A stretch of DNA of 64,000 bases from an uncultured Roseobacter sp. (GTDB taxonomy: Bacteria; Pseudomonadota; Alphaproteobacteria; Rhodobacterales; Rhodobacteraceae): assembly GCF_947493125.1 (NCBI RefSeq), contig NZ_CANLQB010000002.1:124001-188000 (forward strand), read 5' to 3'. The notes under the pieces are model-generated. The model did not search any database and was not told the origin of the DNA. It saw nothing but the letters and a program-made list of their open reading frames with translations. The stretch's first letter is position 1. Every line of letters begins with the position of its first letter. The position numbers were made by a program, and so were the translations under genes. This document shows, piece by piece, positions 9,310 through 20,261 of this stretch.

Positions 9310-10547
9310 GCGGTACGGAGCCCCTCCAGCCTCCGCTCCCGGATCGGCAGGTGAATGATCGCGCTGAAGGCGCCGACACCGACGCCAATCCACCAGACCA
9401 GCGTGTAATCGCCGTAGACATCATACATCCGTCCACCCAGCCAGGCGCCCATGAAGCTTCCCAGCTGGTGGCTGAAGAAGATGATGCCATAGAGCGTGCC
9501 CATGTAACGCAGCCCGTAGATATGGGCGATCAACCCGGACGTCAGCGGGATGGTTGCGAGCCACAGGCTGCCCATGACGATGGCGAAGAGGATCACGCTG
9601 GTCGGTGTGATCGGCATCATGATGAAGAGTGCCGAGGCGACCGTGCGCCCCAGATAGATGCCAGCGAGCAGATATTTCTTGGAGTAATGCTTGCCCAGCC
9701 ACCCGGCCAGCAGGGTGCCCCCGATGTTCGCGACACCAATGAGCGACAGGGCCACCGCCCCAAGCGCAGACGTCGTGCTCACCCCCATGCTGTCGAGCAT
9801 CCCACCCGGTGCAATGGGGCCGCAGAGTTCCTCGACGAAGGCGGGAAAATGCGCGGTGATGAAGGCCAGCTGATACCCGCAGGAGAAAAAGCCAAGGAAG
9901 ATGAAGGTATAGGACGGGTCGCGAAAGGCCTTGATCAGGATCTCGCCCATGCTCTCTTCGAGCTCGGTCCTGCTGGCCAGCTTAGGAGCGCGCATCATCG
10001 GCAAGAGCAGCAGCACCAGCAGAATCGACAGTGCGAAAAACAGGAAGATGCTCTGCCACGGCATGAACCCCAGCATCCATTGCGCCACAGGCGGGCCAAA
10101 GATCTGCCCGCCGCTCCCCGCCGCCGAGACGATGGCCAGAGACATGGAGCGGTTCTCATCCGAGGCGGCGCGCCCGACGACTGCGAGGATCACTCCGAAC
10201 CCTGTGCCCGCGATGCCAAAGCCCACGAGCCAGGCATAAAGCTGATGTTCGATGGGCGTCACCGAATAAGCCGAGAGCACCAGCCCCAGCGCATAGATCA
10301 GGGCGCCGAGGACGATCGCCTTGCGGTCTCCGATCTTTTCGGCCAGCGCCCCAAAGAGCGGCTGGCCCACACCCCAGGCGAGGTTCTGGATGGCAATCGC
10401 CAGCGAGAACTCGGCCCGCAGCCAGCCGAACTCTTCCGCAATCGGGATCTGGAAGACCCCAAATGCCGAACGGATCGCGAAACTCGCGACGATGATCACA
10501 CAACCGACAATTAGAACCGGTGTGAAAAGGGGTGCACGTGATTGCAT
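9306..10547 (-). CDS. MFS transporter
   Basis: 12-TM type sequence; FGALAEKIGDRKAIVLGA MFS loop 2-3 motif. Confidence 0.9.
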   Translation of the reverse strand: MQSRAPLFTPVLIVGCVIIVASFAIRSAFGVFQIPIAEEFGWLRAEFSLAIAIQNLAWGVGQPLFGALAEKIGDRKAIVLGALIYALGLVLSAYSVTPIEHQLYAWLVGFGIAGTGFGVILAVVGRAASDENRSMSLAIVSAAGSGGQIFGPPVAQWMLGFMPWQSIFLFFALSILLVLLLLPMMRAPKLASRTELEESMGEILIKAFRDPSYTFIFLGFFSCGYQLAFITAHFPAFVEELCGPIAPGGMLDSMGVSTTSALGAVALSLIGVANIGGTLLAGWLGKHYSKKYLLAGIYLGRTVASALFIMMPITPTSVILFAIVMGSLWLATIPLTSGLIAHIYGLRYMGTLYGIIFFSHQLGSFMGAWLGGRMYDVYGDYTLVWWIGVGVGAFSAIIHLPIRERRLEGLRTA

Positions 10548-10630
10548 CGGCTGGCCTCCGTTCCTGCGAGACTACGCCGCCATCCGCACCGGTCAATTCA
10601 GCATTTTTTAGTCCGGCATAACAAATTCTG

Positions 10631-11737
10631 ATGTCAGAGCAGCTTTTCTCCGTCCGATGGCCGCGCTATGGCGAAGACATGCGAACTCTGGGCGACATCT
10701 ACCAAGGCCTGATCGACGCGGGCTCCCTCCAGCCCGACGCCGCGCAATTGTCCGTCCTGCCGGAGTTCGACCGGATCAGGACCGCGCTCCACACACCTGT
10801 AAAAAAGGGATTGTTCCGCAAGGCGCCCGAGCCGCCAAAGGGTCTCTATCTCTGGGGTGGCGTTGGGCGCGGCAAGTCGATGCTGATGGATCTTTTCGTG
10901 GAACATCTGGACGGAATTCCGGCCCGCCGGGTCCATTTTCACGCCTTCATGCAGGAGATCCACAGCGCCATGCACGAGGTGCGCAAGAGCGGCGTCGAGG
11001 ATGCGATTGCCCCGGTTGCCGCTGATGTCGCAGCATCGGTGCGCCTGCTTGCCTTCGATGAGATGCAGATCACCGATATCACCGATGCGATGATCGTGGG
11101 CCGACTGTTTGAAGCGCTCTTTGCCGACGGTGTCGTGGTCGTGACAACCTCCAACCGCGTGCCCGACGATCTCTACCTCAATGGGCTGAACCGCGATCTT
11201 TTCCTGCCGTTCATCGCGCTCATCAAGGAAAAGATGCATGTGGAGGAGCTCGCCAGCCCCACCGACTATCGGCAGGACCGCCTCGGCGGCCAGCCGGTCT
11301 ATTTCACTCCGGTGAACGCAGATGCGCGGGCCGCCATGGATGCCGTCTGGACGGATCTCGCAGGCGGGCGCGGCGATCCGCTGATCCTGAAGGTCAAGGG
11401 GCGCGAGGTCGAGCTTCCCGCCTTCCGGAACGGTGTTGCACGCGCCGGCTTTCACGATCTCTGCAGTCGCGCGCTTGGCGCAGCAGACTACCTGGCACTG
11501 GCCGACACGATCAAGGTGCTGCTGCTTGATGGCATTCCAACTCTCTCGCGCGACAATTTCAATGAGGCCAAGCGGTTCGTGACGCTGATCGACGCGCTCT
11601 ATGAAGCGAAGGTGCGGCTGATCTGTTCGGCGGCGGCCAAACCCGAGATGCTCTATCTGGAAGGCGAGGGCACATTCGAGTTCGAACGCACGGCCTCGCG
11701 CCTGCGCGAAATGCAATCGGACGGTTGGGGGCTCTAG
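10631..11737 (+). CDS. zapE: Cell division protein ZapE (AFG1-like ATPase)
   Basis: GLYLWGGVGRGKSMLMDLF Walker A, LLAFDEMQITDITDAMI Walker B, FDLCSRALGAADYLALA. Confidence 0.94.
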   Translation: MSEQLFSVRWPRYGEDMRTLGDIYQGLIDAGSLQPDAAQLSVLPEFDRIRTALHTPVKKGLFRKAPEPPKGLYLWGGVGRGKSMLMDLFVEHLDGIPARRVHFHAFMQEIHSAMHEVRKSGVEDAIAPVAADVAASVRLLAFDEMQITDITDAMIVGRLFEALFADGVVVVTTSNRVPDDLYLNGLNRDLFLPFIALIKEKMHVEELASPTDYRQDRLGGQPVYFTPVNADARAAMDAVWTDLAGGRGDPLILKVKGREVELPAFRNGVARAGFHDLCSRALGAADYLALADTIKVLLLDGIPTLSRDNFNEAKRFVTLIDALYEAKVRLICSAAAKPEMLYLEGEGTFEFERTASRLREMQSDGWGL

Positions 11738-13008
11738 CCGTTCTCGCGCAGGACCGCACCCGCAAGATAGAGCGACCCACAGATGAGCACACGGGCGGCG
11801 GGGCTCTGCGATACAATGCGCTCCAGCGCGTCCTGAACCGATGGAGCCGTCTCTGCGCGCATGCCGACGTGCGAAGCCGAATCTGCCGTGGCGTCGGCAG
11901 GCAACGTGTTGGCCTCCCCGGGGATTGAAACGGCCATCACCTTCTCAGCGACCATTGAGAGAGGCCCGAGATAGCCACCGATGTCCTTGGTGTTGAGCAT
12001 TCCACAGATCAGATAGGTCGGTCGCTCCGGCAGCGTCGCCAGATGCCGGGCCAGAGCGACTCCGGCCGCAGGGTTGTGACCGCCATCGAGCCAAAGCTCC
12101 ACGTTGGGGGCTGCGTCGACCAGAGGCCCGCTGCGCAGCCGCTGCATGCGCGCAGGCCATTCGGCCCGGGCCACCGCGGCCTCACAGGCGTCATTGCCGA
12201 TCCCCAGCGCGCGCAGGACGGCAAGAGCAGTACCCGCGTTCATCATCTGGTGATCTCCGGGCAGGTTCGGGCGCGGCAGGTCGAGCAGACCCCGTTCATC
12301 CTGATAGATCATCCCGTCTCGCTCGGGGGCCACATGCCAGTGCTGCCCATTGGCCAGCAGAGGGGCGCCACGTTGGGCCGCGACATCTTCGATGACCTCA
12401 AGCCCCGCCTCCTCTTGCCGCGAGACAACGCACGGAACGCCACGTTTGATGATCCCCGCTTTCTCGAAGGCGATCTTGTCGAGCGTGTCTCCAAGAAACT
12501 GCTGATGATCGAGGGAAACGGGCGTGATTACCGTCATCTCAGGTTTGGAAATCACATTTGTCGCGTCGAGCCGCCCGCCGAGCCCGACCTCCAGCAGGGT
12601 ATAGTCCGCCTCGGTCCGCGCAAAGGCGAGCAGAGCGGCGCAGGTGGTGATCTCGAAGTAGGTGATGCTCTCGCCCCTGTTCGCGGCATAGCATTCATCC
12701 AGAACCGCCGTCAGGTCCTCTTCGGAAATCAACTGACCGGCGACCCGGATCCGCTCGTGAAACCGTGCGAGATGCGGGCTGGTGTAAGCATGTACGGTCT
12801 TATCCGCCGCTTCCAAGCCCGCGCGGATCATCGCAAGGGTCGAGCCTTTGCCGTTGGTCCCGGCAATGTGGATCACAGGCGGCAGATCGTTTTGCGGATT
12901 GCCAAGCGCGTCAAGTAGGCGCCAGACACGATCCAGCGTCAGATCTATGATCTTGGGGTGCAGGGCCATCATCCGTTCGAGGATGACGTCCGAGGTGGCC
13001 TGCGTCAT
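11734..13008 (-). CDS. folC: Bifunctional folylpolyglutamate synthase/dihydrofolate synthase
   Basis: [24 protein letters not shown] and [13 protein letters not shown] signatures. Confidence 0.95.
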   Translation of the reverse strand: MTQATSDVILERMMALHPKIIDLTLDRVWRLLDALGNPQNDLPPVIHIAGTNGKGSTLAMIRAGLEAADKTVHAYTSPHLARFHERIRVAGQLISEEDLTAVLDECYAANRGESITYFEITTCAALLAFARTEADYTLLEVGLGGRLDATNVISKPEMTVITPVSLDHQQFLGDTLDKIAFEKAGIIKRGVPCVVSRQEEAGLEVIEDVAAQRGAPLLANGQHWHVAPERDGMIYQDERGLLDLPRPNLPGDHQMMNAGTALAVLRALGIGNDACEAAVARAEWPARMQRLRSGPLVDAAPNVELWLDGGHNPAAGVALARHLATLPERPTYLICGMLNTKDIGGYLGPLSMVAEKVMAVSIPGEANTLPADATADSASHVGMRAETAPSVQDALERIVSQSPAARVLICGSLYLAGAVLRENG

Positions 13009-13955
13009 TTCTGCTCGGGCTCGGCGGCTTTGTCCTCTTCCTCCGACAGCGCATGAGGCAGATCGGCGGGCGGTTCAGGCGGCGGCAGATCCCCTCGCAC
13101 AGCAGGCGGAAGGCCAAGCAGCATCCGTGTGATCGAGATCAGCTCATCCCGCATCTGCCCCCGCGGTGTGACCCGGTCGAGCATCCCATGATCGAGCAGA
13201 TATTCCGCGCGCTGGAAGCCCTCCGGCAGTTTCTCACGAATTGTCTGTTCGATCACACGCGGCCCGGCAAAGCAGATGAGCGCATTGGGCTCGGCGATAT
13301 GCACATCGCCCAGCATGGCATAGCTCGCCGTCACCCCGCCTGTTGTGGGATGGGTCAGCACGACAATGTACGGCAATCCCGCCTCTTTCAGCATCTGCAC
13401 GGCCACGGTCGTCCGTGGCATCTGCATCAGGCTGAGAATACCTTCTTGCATGCGCGCGCCACCCGCGGCGGAGAAAAGGATCAGCGGGCGCTTCAGCTTC
13501 ACCGCCTCCTGCGCCGCAGCAATGATCGCGTTGCCCACATACATGCCCATGGACCCGGCCATGAAGGAGAAATCCTGCGCGGCGGCCACAATCGGCGTGC
13601 GCCCGATCTCACCACTGGCCACCAGCATCGCTTCGGCCTCACCGGTCTCTTTTTGCGCCGCCTTTAGACGGTCGGGATAGCGCTTCTGATCGCGAAAGTG
13701 CAGCGGGTCGGCCTTAGGCGCCTCCACCGGCACCTCGGTGAAAATGCCGCCATCAAACAGCGCCATGAACCGGTCCCGTGGCGTGATGTGCATGTGATGC
13801 CCGCAATTGGTGCAGACGTTCAGATTGTCCGACACTTCGCGGTGAAACAGCATCGTTCCGCACTCTGGACATTTGGTCCACAGATTGTCCGGCGTCTCAC
13901 GGCGCGAGAAGATCGAGTTGATCCGCGGCCGGACATAATTCGTGATCCAGTTCAT
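13005..13955 (-). CDS. accD: Acetyl-CoA carboxylase carboxyltransferase subunit beta
   Basis: Cys4 zinc region ([26 protein letters not shown]) and carboxyltransferase core; start [13 protein letters not shown] at 13955. Confidence 0.95.
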   Translation of the reverse strand: MNWITNYVRPRINSIFSRRETPDNLWTKCPECGTMLFHREVSDNLNVCTNCGHHMHITPRDRFMALFDGGIFTEVPVEAPKADPLHFRDQKRYPDRLKAAQKETGEAEAMLVASGEIGRTPIVAAAQDFSFMAGSMGMYVGNAIIAAAQEAVKLKRPLILFSAAGGARMQEGILSLMQMPRTTVAVQMLKEAGLPYIVVLTHPTTGGVTASYAMLGDVHIAEPNALICFAGPRVIEQTIREKLPEGFQRAEYLLDHGMLDRVTPRGQMRDELISITRMLLGLPPAVRGDLPPPEPPADLPHALSEEEDKAAEPEQK

Positions 13956-14113
13956 GGCGGTTCCTTTGGCGTCCCTTGCCTTTACAGCATGTCGCATTTC
14001 CTTTGAAACGAAAGACCGCTGTCTCTCACTCCGCTCGAACGCGCTTTTCGTTCCTGATGCTTTCGACAAAAACGCGACACGCTTTAGTTAATCCCGTCCC
14101 CGGGAAAGTGCAA

Positions 14114-15013
14114 TCAGCGGCGGATGGCGAGACGCGCGGCCAGCCAGCTGACAACCATGAAGGCGAAGTCAACCGGGAGCCAGGCCGCGACGGCCTCCGT
14201 CTCCGCCAGCGAGAACGGGCTGTGATAGAGCGCGAGACCGGACAGGCTGTCTGGCATCGAGACAATCAGGATGGCCGTGACATTATTCACAAAATGCACG
14301 GCAATGGCGGGGCCCAGCGTGCCCGCCCGTGCCGTGAGGTCCGCCATCAGCAGGCCAAAGACCGTGGCCCAGACTGCGATCGCCTGCGCATTCGAGCCCG
14401 CCTCTTCCGGTAGATAATGTCCCATGCCAAAGAGGATCGACGGGATGATCATCCAGATCACGGGCGATGCAAACCGCGCCGCAAGTTGTTGCTGGAGATA
14501 ACCGCGGAAGAGCACCTCCTCGGCACTGACCTGAATGAGAACGGAGAGCAGCGACATCGGCAGCAGGACAAGCCAGATGCCCAGACTGAGGTTCGAGATC
14601 AGCGGTGCGCCCATGTCCCAGGGTGGCAAAATCCAGATCACCGCATTGATCACGGCCAGAACGATCAAGACGTCCCGCATCTGCATGAAACAAAGGCGCA
14701 GATCACCGAATGTGTCGCCAAAGCCGCGCTTGTGCACCACCCGCAGCGCGACGGCAACACCCACGATCATGAAGCCGAAGCTGAAGAGCAGGAGGAACAT
14801 CGCCACCGGCGTATCGCCGCGGTCAAGCGCATTGGCGAAGCGCGGCGCATTCGCCCCCTGCCAGGTGAAGAGCGTCTGGAAAAACGTCTGATTGCAGAGC
14901 AGATAGACACCGGCGGCGATAATCAACCCCATGATCAGCCGCCAGATCTGCGCCGTCTCCCGGGCGGGAGCGATCAGCGCTTCATGCGCGCGGTAGGCGG
15001 TCCGCCAAAACAT
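14114..15013 (-). CDS. CPBP family intramembrane metalloprotease
   Basis: SAEEVLFRGYLQQ, SILFGMGHY, HFVNN motifs. Confidence 0.9.
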   Translation of the reverse strand: MFWRTAYRAHEALIAPARETAQIWRLIMGLIIAAGVYLLCNQTFFQTLFTWQGANAPRFANALDRGDTPVAMFLLLFSFGFMIVGVAVALRVVHKRGFGDTFGDLRLCFMQMRDVLIVLAVINAVIWILPPWDMGAPLISNLSLGIWLVLLPMSLLSVLIQVSAEEVLFRGYLQQQLAARFASPVIWMIIPSILFGMGHYLPEEAGSNAQAIAVWATVFGLLMADLTARAGTLGPAIAVHFVNNVTAILIVSMPDSLSGLALYHSPFSLAETEAVAAWLPVDFAFMVVSWLAARLAIRR

Positions 15014-15026
15014 GGATCGGTCTCCC

Positions 15027-18000
15027 TCAGGCGTTGGTGCGCGCGTATTCCTGATCGTCCTGCGGGATACTGACGCGCGCCTCGCGCAAAAGCTCCGCAG
15101 CGCCGGTCAGATGGCCTGCAACCGTCTGCAGCAGGCTCATCAGCACCTTCGGATCCGTCTCGATCACCGCCTTGAACTCCGCCGCCCCGATCCGCAAAAA
15201 CTGCGTTTCTTCCTGTGCGACAAGGTCAAGTTGCCGCGGCTCGTCCAGGATAACGGCCAGATCGCCGATCAATCGGCCGGGGCCGACAGCTGTCACATCG
15301 TGCCACTCATCGTCGTCGTCGCGATACCCCATCATCGCATAGCCCGAGAGGCAGAGGTAGGCTGCGTCGGGCTTCTCACCCATGGAGAAGATGCGCGCGT
15401 CGGCCTTCGCCGTGTACCACTGCGCCGAAAACGCCAGAAGGCGCTGCGACCGCGAGTCGAGATTTTCGAACAGCGGGGTGCGCGAGATCACCCGTATCTT
15501 GCGCCGCAAATCGTCCGAGCCGCTATCCTCAAGCTCGGGCGTCTCGCCCTGTTCAACACCATCGATCCGACCGTTCTTGATCTCGATGAACATGTCATAG
15601 GCCGTCGGGTTCTCGAACTTGTCTTCGAGGAAGATCATGGTGGCCTTGGGCAAGAGATCGCGCAGCTTGGCCCGTGCCCGTTTGCGGCTGGCGGCATCGT
15701 GACTGGCAAGAACCGTGTCGAGGATCAGCACATCAGGCCGCTTGATCCCCGCCCGGCTAAAGGCCGCGCGTTCCTGGAAGACACCTGCCAGATTGGTGCC
15801 GCCCAAGCCTGTCTTGACGTCGAGAATGGTCTCCGCGACCTGGCGTTTCAGCCCATGTTCGGACAGGACTTCCGCCACAAGATCCTCGATCAACTCGCCC
15901 TGAACGCCCGCAATGGCAGAGATACGACCGTAAAGCGCGTTCTCCATCAGATTGAGCCGCGGCAGGTAGTTCTCCGGTGCGATAGGGACAAACAGCCCGC
16001 GCATGCGCTCGCGCATCTCGTCGCCCTTGCTCGCTCGTATCTCCAGGATTTCAGTCTTGAAGCTCTCTGGAAATCCTGGGCCGATCTGCTCGGCGGTGAA
16101 GGCAAACGGCACCGTCAGCAAGAGCGTGAACTCTTCTTCGGTCAGTGCCCCATCGCCCTTTTCCTTCCGCCTGTTGGCAATGTCGACGAGCCGCTCATAG
16201 AGCTCTTCTTCAATGTCCAGAGCCGTAAAGAGCGGGTGGCTGGTACCATCCATGCCAAAGGTCTGATGCAGTGTCTCGATCAGGGTCTGCGAGATGGCAA
16301 TCGCCTGTTCGGCAAGGTTCAATTCGGTGATCAGCTGTACCAGACCGCTTTCTGCCGCAAGCCCACGCTGTGAGATCTGCCGCTTGGGCGCAGCGAACAT
16401 CAGGTTACCACCCAGCGGGATCGACGGGTTGAACTCATCTGGATGAAAGCGGTTCACAAAGCCGTCGAGGCCGCGATCAACAAGCCTTTCATGAACTTCC
16501 TCACGCAGCGAGACGATTGACGCGGCCAGCTGTGCGTGCAACTCCGCATCCATGCGCGATTTGAGCATGCGACGGAACATCAGCTCGTCAATGCCCATGG
16601 CCTCGACAAGTTGGAACCACCAGCCGCGGATCTCTTCGGCTGTGTTGAGACCCGCCATACCCGGATCGACCCAATCGGCCTTGATGCTGTCGAGGCTGTT
16701 GCCCGCGCGCTTGGCTTCCAGCGTCGTACGGTCCTTGCTGTCAGGATCCCAAAGCACTGTCTTGGGGCTGGATTTGAGTGGCATCAGCAGGTTGTCCCCC
16801 AGCGTGCCGTCAAAGAGATACGGTCGCGAGTGCGCATAGCCGATGCGGGCGGCAATCACAGACTGATGCAGCTCCGTGATATCGTGCCCTGCGATGGTCA
16901 CACTGCCGCGGGTCGGCAGAACCTCGCGCGTGAGGAGCTCGGCCAAGGCGGTGCGCTCCACCTGGCTTGTGGTCTGCACGGCGACGCGTGCGCCCGCCGG
17001 GATCTCAAGGCTGAAATTCTCCAGCACTGCGTTCCCGTCAGAGTTCCGCACTGTCACGTTGCGGATCGAAATCGCGCCATCCAGATGCGGCAACTCTTTC
17101 GGTTCTCCCTCAAAGAGCTTTTCGTCGATCATGCCTTTGGGCGCGAACCGTTCGGTCACGATCTCCCACCGCAGCGACATGTCCTGGACCTGATTGTAGT
17201 AGGTCAGCAACTCTTTCCAGGGCGAACTCAGGTCCTTGTAGGCGGCGAGCGCCGCGACCAGCGCGCCCACGGTGATCTCACCCTTGATCGCCAAATACCC
17301 CCCCGCGGAGTAGAAGAAGAAGGGCGTCAGCTGGGTGATGAAGTTATTGAGAAACTTCATGAAAAACTTTTTCTGGTAGATCTGGAAGCGGATCTCGAAA
17401 AGCCGCCCGAGCCGGTCGGTGAAACTTGCCAGCCGGTAGCGGAGCCCGCCGTTGGTGCGCAGATCACCGATACCCGCCGCTGTCTCGCCGATCTCGGAAG
17501 AGAACCGGCGCACCTCCACGATGCGCTTCTTATTCAGCTGGTTGATCTGTCGCTGCAGCATCGGGATCAGCCAGGCCTGAAGCGGGATCAGCGCCACGCC
17601 GGCGATGCCAAACCAGACGCTCTGGGCAAACAGGAAGATCACGATGATCAGCATCTGTCCGGCCTGAAAGACCGGTTGCGCCACGGCATCGCCCATGAGG
17701 CCGCCCATGGGCTCGGCCTCCGATGTCACCATGGAAACCAGCTCGCCCTGGCTGGTGTTGCGGAAATAGCTGCGCGGGAAGCGAGTCATGCGGTTGATCA
17801 GCCGGTAGCGGAACCGGCGCAGCATGCGTTCCGCCAGCACGCCTTTCATCGTGTTCAACCGCATCTTCAAGAGCCCGTGCACCACGACCGCCCCGAGATA
17901 GGCAAAACACAACGCCATCAGAAACTGCGTCTGCGTCATGCTGACCCCAAGCACGGTCACCGTTTCACTGGCCGCACCAATCGCATCGTTGATGATCCGC

Positions 18001-18116
18001 TTCGGCAGCTCGAGCGTGGCGTAGAGAAACGGGAAGGTGAACAGCGTGAAAAACAGCAGAAAGAGCTGTTCCCGTTTGGAAAACTTCCAAATGAACGCAA
18101 AGAGTGACTTTTCCAT
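15027..18116 (-). CDS. ABC-exporter-like membrane protein with degenerate, interrupted nucleotide-binding domain and C-terminal cyclic-nucleotide-binding-like domain
   Basis: Type-I exporter TMD; NBD-like segment with VAVQTTSQVERTA in place of Walker A; LILDTVLASHD Walker B-like; C-terminal Crp-like beta-barrel segment (GRLIGDLAVILDEPRQLDL); start MEKSLFAFIWKF. Confidence 0.85.
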   Translation of the reverse strand: MEKSLFAFIWKFSKREQLFLLFFTLFTFPFLYATLELPKRIINDAIGAASETVTVLGVSMTQTQFLMALCFAYLGAVVVHGLLKMRLNTMKGVLAERMLRRFRYRLINRMTRFPRSYFRNTSQGELVSMVTSEAEPMGGLMGDAVAQPVFQAGQMLIIVIFLFAQSVWFGIAGVALIPLQAWLIPMLQRQINQLNKKRIVEVRRFSSEIGETAAGIGDLRTNGGLRYRLASFTDRLGRLFEIRFQIYQKKFFMKFLNNFITQLTPFFFYSAGGYLAIKGEITVGALVAALAAYKDLSSPWKELLTYYNQVQDMSLRWEIVTERFAPKGMIDEKLFEGEPKELPHLDGAISIRNVTVRNSDGNAVLENFSLEIPAGARVAVQTTSQVERTALAELLTREVLPTRGSVTIAGHDITELHQSVIAARIGYAHSRPYLFDGTLGDNLLMPLKSSPKTVLWDPDSKDRTTLEAKRAGNSLDSIKADWVDPGMAGLNTAEEIRGWWFQLVEAMGIDELMFRRMLKSRMDAELHAQLAASIVSLREEVHERLVDRGLDGFVNRFHPDEFNPSIPLGGNLMFAAPKRQISQRGLAAESGLVQLITELNLAEQAIAISQTLIETLHQTFGMDGTSHPLFTALDIEEELYERLVDIANRRKEKGDGALTEEEFTLLLTVPFAFTAEQIGPGFPESFKTEILEIRASKGDEMRERMRGLFVPIAPENYLPRLNLMENALYGRISAIAGVQGELIEDLVAEVLSEHGLKRQVAETILDVKTGLGGTNLAGVFQERAAFSRAGIKRPDVLILDTVLASHDAASRKRARAKLRDLLPKATMIFLEDKFENPTAYDMFIEIKNGRIDGVEQGETPELEDSGSDDLRRKIRVISRTPLFENLDSRSQRLLAFSAQWYTAKADARIFSMGEKPDAAYLCLSGYAMMGYRDDDDEWHDVTAVGPGRLIGDLAVILDEPRQLDLVAQEETQFLRIGAAEFKAVIETDPKVLMSLLQTVAGHLTGAAELLREARVSIPQDDQEYARTNA

Positions 18117-18322
18117 GCAAAGGCTTTCGGTATCGGGCTGACGGCGTAAAAACCTGCCGGCCACCAGACGCACACACGCGGATGTTTGAAGTACTTAGGG
18201 CTGGACTTGGGCCAATACAAGCGCGCAAATGGTCAGCCCTTGTGCGCATCTGAACGCTTGTGCTTGCAGGCGAAAGGGCTGTTGGCTATTCGAACGGGGA
18301 TGTTTTTGAGGGGAGACAGCCC

Positions 18323-20056
18323 ATGACCAGCCAGCGCTTCGATAAATCGAAACTGCCCAGCCGCCATGTGACCGAGGGGCCTGCGCGGGCACCGCACCGG
18401 TCTTACTACTACGCGATGGGCATGACGGATGAGGAGATTCATCAGCCGCTGGTCGGAGTCGCCACCTGCTGGAACGAGGCAGCCCCTTGTAACATCGCGC
18501 TGAACCGTCAGGCGCAAGCGGTCAAGATGGGCGTGAAGCGCGAATATGGTACACCGCGCGAGTTCACCACCATCACCGTGACAGACGGCATCGCCATGGG
18601 CCACGAGGGCATGCGCTCTTCTCTCGCCTCGCGCGAGGCGATTGCCGATACGGTCGAACTGACCATGCGCGGGCATTGCTATGACGCCATCGTGGGGCTC
18701 GCGGGCTGTGACAAATCCCTGCCCGGTATGATGATGGCGATGATCCGGCTCAACGTGCCCTCGGTCTTTCTCTACGGCGGGTCGATCCTGCCGGGGCGTC
18801 TGAACGGGAAGGACGTCACTGTTCAGGACGTGTTCGAGGCCGTGGGTCAGCATCAGGCAGGCAATATGACCACCTGCGAGCTGGAGAAACTCGAAGCGGT
18901 CGCCTGTCCCTCCGCCGGGGCCTGTGGCGGCCAGTTCACCGCCAACACCATGGCCTGCGTGTCGGAAGCCATCGGCCTCGCGCTGCCCAATTCGGCCGGG
19001 GCGCCCGCACCCTATGAGAGCCGCGACGCCTATGCCGAGGCCTCCGGCGCCGCCGTGATGAACCTCATCGAGAAGAACATCCGCGCGCGCGATATCTGTA
19101 CCCGCGAGGCCTTCGAGAATGCCGCGCGCATCGTGGCCTGCACCGGCGGGTCAACCAACGCAGGCCTGCACCTGCCCGCGATGGCGCATGAGGCTGGCAT
19201 CGACTTCTTCCTCGAAGACGTCTGCGAGATCTTCCGCGACACGCCTTACTTCGTCGATCTGAAACCCGGCGGGCAATATGTGGCCAAGGACCTTTACGAG
19301 GTGGGCGGCGTGCCTGTTGTGATGAAAGAACTGCGCAAGGCTGGGCTGATCCACGAGGACTGCATGACCGTCACCGGCTATTCCATCGGCGAGGAACTCG
19401 ACAAGGTCAGTTTGGAGGCAGATGGGCGCGTGATATATCCGGTGGAAACGCCGCTAAGCAAAACCGGCGGCGTCGTGGGTCTCAAGGGCAATCTCGCCCC
19501 CGAAGGTGCTATCGTGAAGATCGCCGGGATGGAGCCGCAGCATCTGCTTTTCACCGGGCCTGCGCGCGTCTTCGAATGTGAGCAGGATGCCTTCGAGGCC
19601 GTGCAAAACCGCACCTATGAGGAAGGCGACGTCTTCGTGATCCGCAACGAAGGCCCCGCCGGTGGCCCCGGCATGCGCGAGATGCTGGCGACCACTGCCG
19701 CGCTCTCCGGGCAAGGCATGGGCAAGAAGGTGGCTCTGATCACCGATGGCCGCTTCTCCGGCGCCACGCGCGGCTTCTGCGTCGGCCATGTGGGCCCCGA
19801 GGCAGCGCATGGCGGCCCCATCGCCCTGCTGAAGGACGGCGACATGATCACGCTCAACGCCATTGAGGGCACCATCACCGTGGATCTCTCGGACGACGAG
19901 ATGGCTGAGCGCAAAGCCGCCTGGAGCGGGCCGCGCCAGACCATCTATGGCGCAGGCGCTCTTTGGAAGTACGCCAAACTGGTGGGCCCGACCTACCTCG
20001 GCGCGGTCACTCACCCCGGTGCCAAGGAAGAGGGTCACGAGTACATGGCCCTCTAA
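18323..20056 (+). CDS. ilvD: Dihydroxy-acid dehydratase
   Basis: [48 protein letters not shown]; start ATG 18323. Confidence 0.96.
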   Translation: MTSQRFDKSKLPSRHVTEGPARAPHRSYYYAMGMTDEEIHQPLVGVATCWNEAAPCNIALNRQAQAVKMGVKREYGTPREFTTITVTDGIAMGHEGMRSSLASREAIADTVELTMRGHCYDAIVGLAGCDKSLPGMMMAMIRLNVPSVFLYGGSILPGRLNGKDVTVQDVFEAVGQHQAGNMTTCELEKLEAVACPSAGACGGQFTANTMACVSEAIGLALPNSAGAPAPYESRDAYAEASGAAVMNLIEKNIRARDICTREAFENAARIVACTGGSTNAGLHLPAMAHEAGIDFFLEDVCEIFRDTPYFVDLKPGGQYVAKDLYEVGGVPVVMKELRKAGLIHEDCMTVTGYSIGEELDKVSLEADGRVIYPVETPLSKTGGVVGLKGNLAPEGAIVKIAGMEPQHLLFTGPARVFECEQDAFEAVQNRTYEEGDVFVIRNEGPAGGPGMREMLATTAALSGQGMGKKVALITDGRFSGATRGFCVGHVGPEAAHGGPIALLKDGDMITLNAIEGTITVDLSDDEMAERKAAWSGPRQTIYGAGALWKYAKLVGPTYLGAVTHPGAKEEGHEYMAL

Positions 20057-20261
20057 CCAACAGCGCTGCGGTCGCCGCCGATGCAGAGACCGCAGCCTCA
20101 ACCCCGGAAAAAGGCGCCCACCGGGGCGCTCCGATGGGCTATAGTGTTTTGAACACGCAGCACGCACGGAAATCGTCATCGGATAGCATGGGTAGAGAAA
20201 AATTCCTGTCAGGTTGGACCGCGCACCGGACCCTGCTCGGCGCCACAGCCGGAGGCCTCAG

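Noticed and set aside
9195-10514. 439-aa plus-strand ORF opposite the MFS transporter
   Set aside because: Shadow ORF of a membrane protein: hydrophilic H/Q/D/R-rich translation without motifs; the minus-strand MFS is clear.
15012-18107. Plus-strand ORFs of 453 and 523 aa opposite the ABC-like gene
   Set aside because: Shadow ORFs with H/Q/R-rich composition; minus-strand gene has coherent TMD and domain structure.
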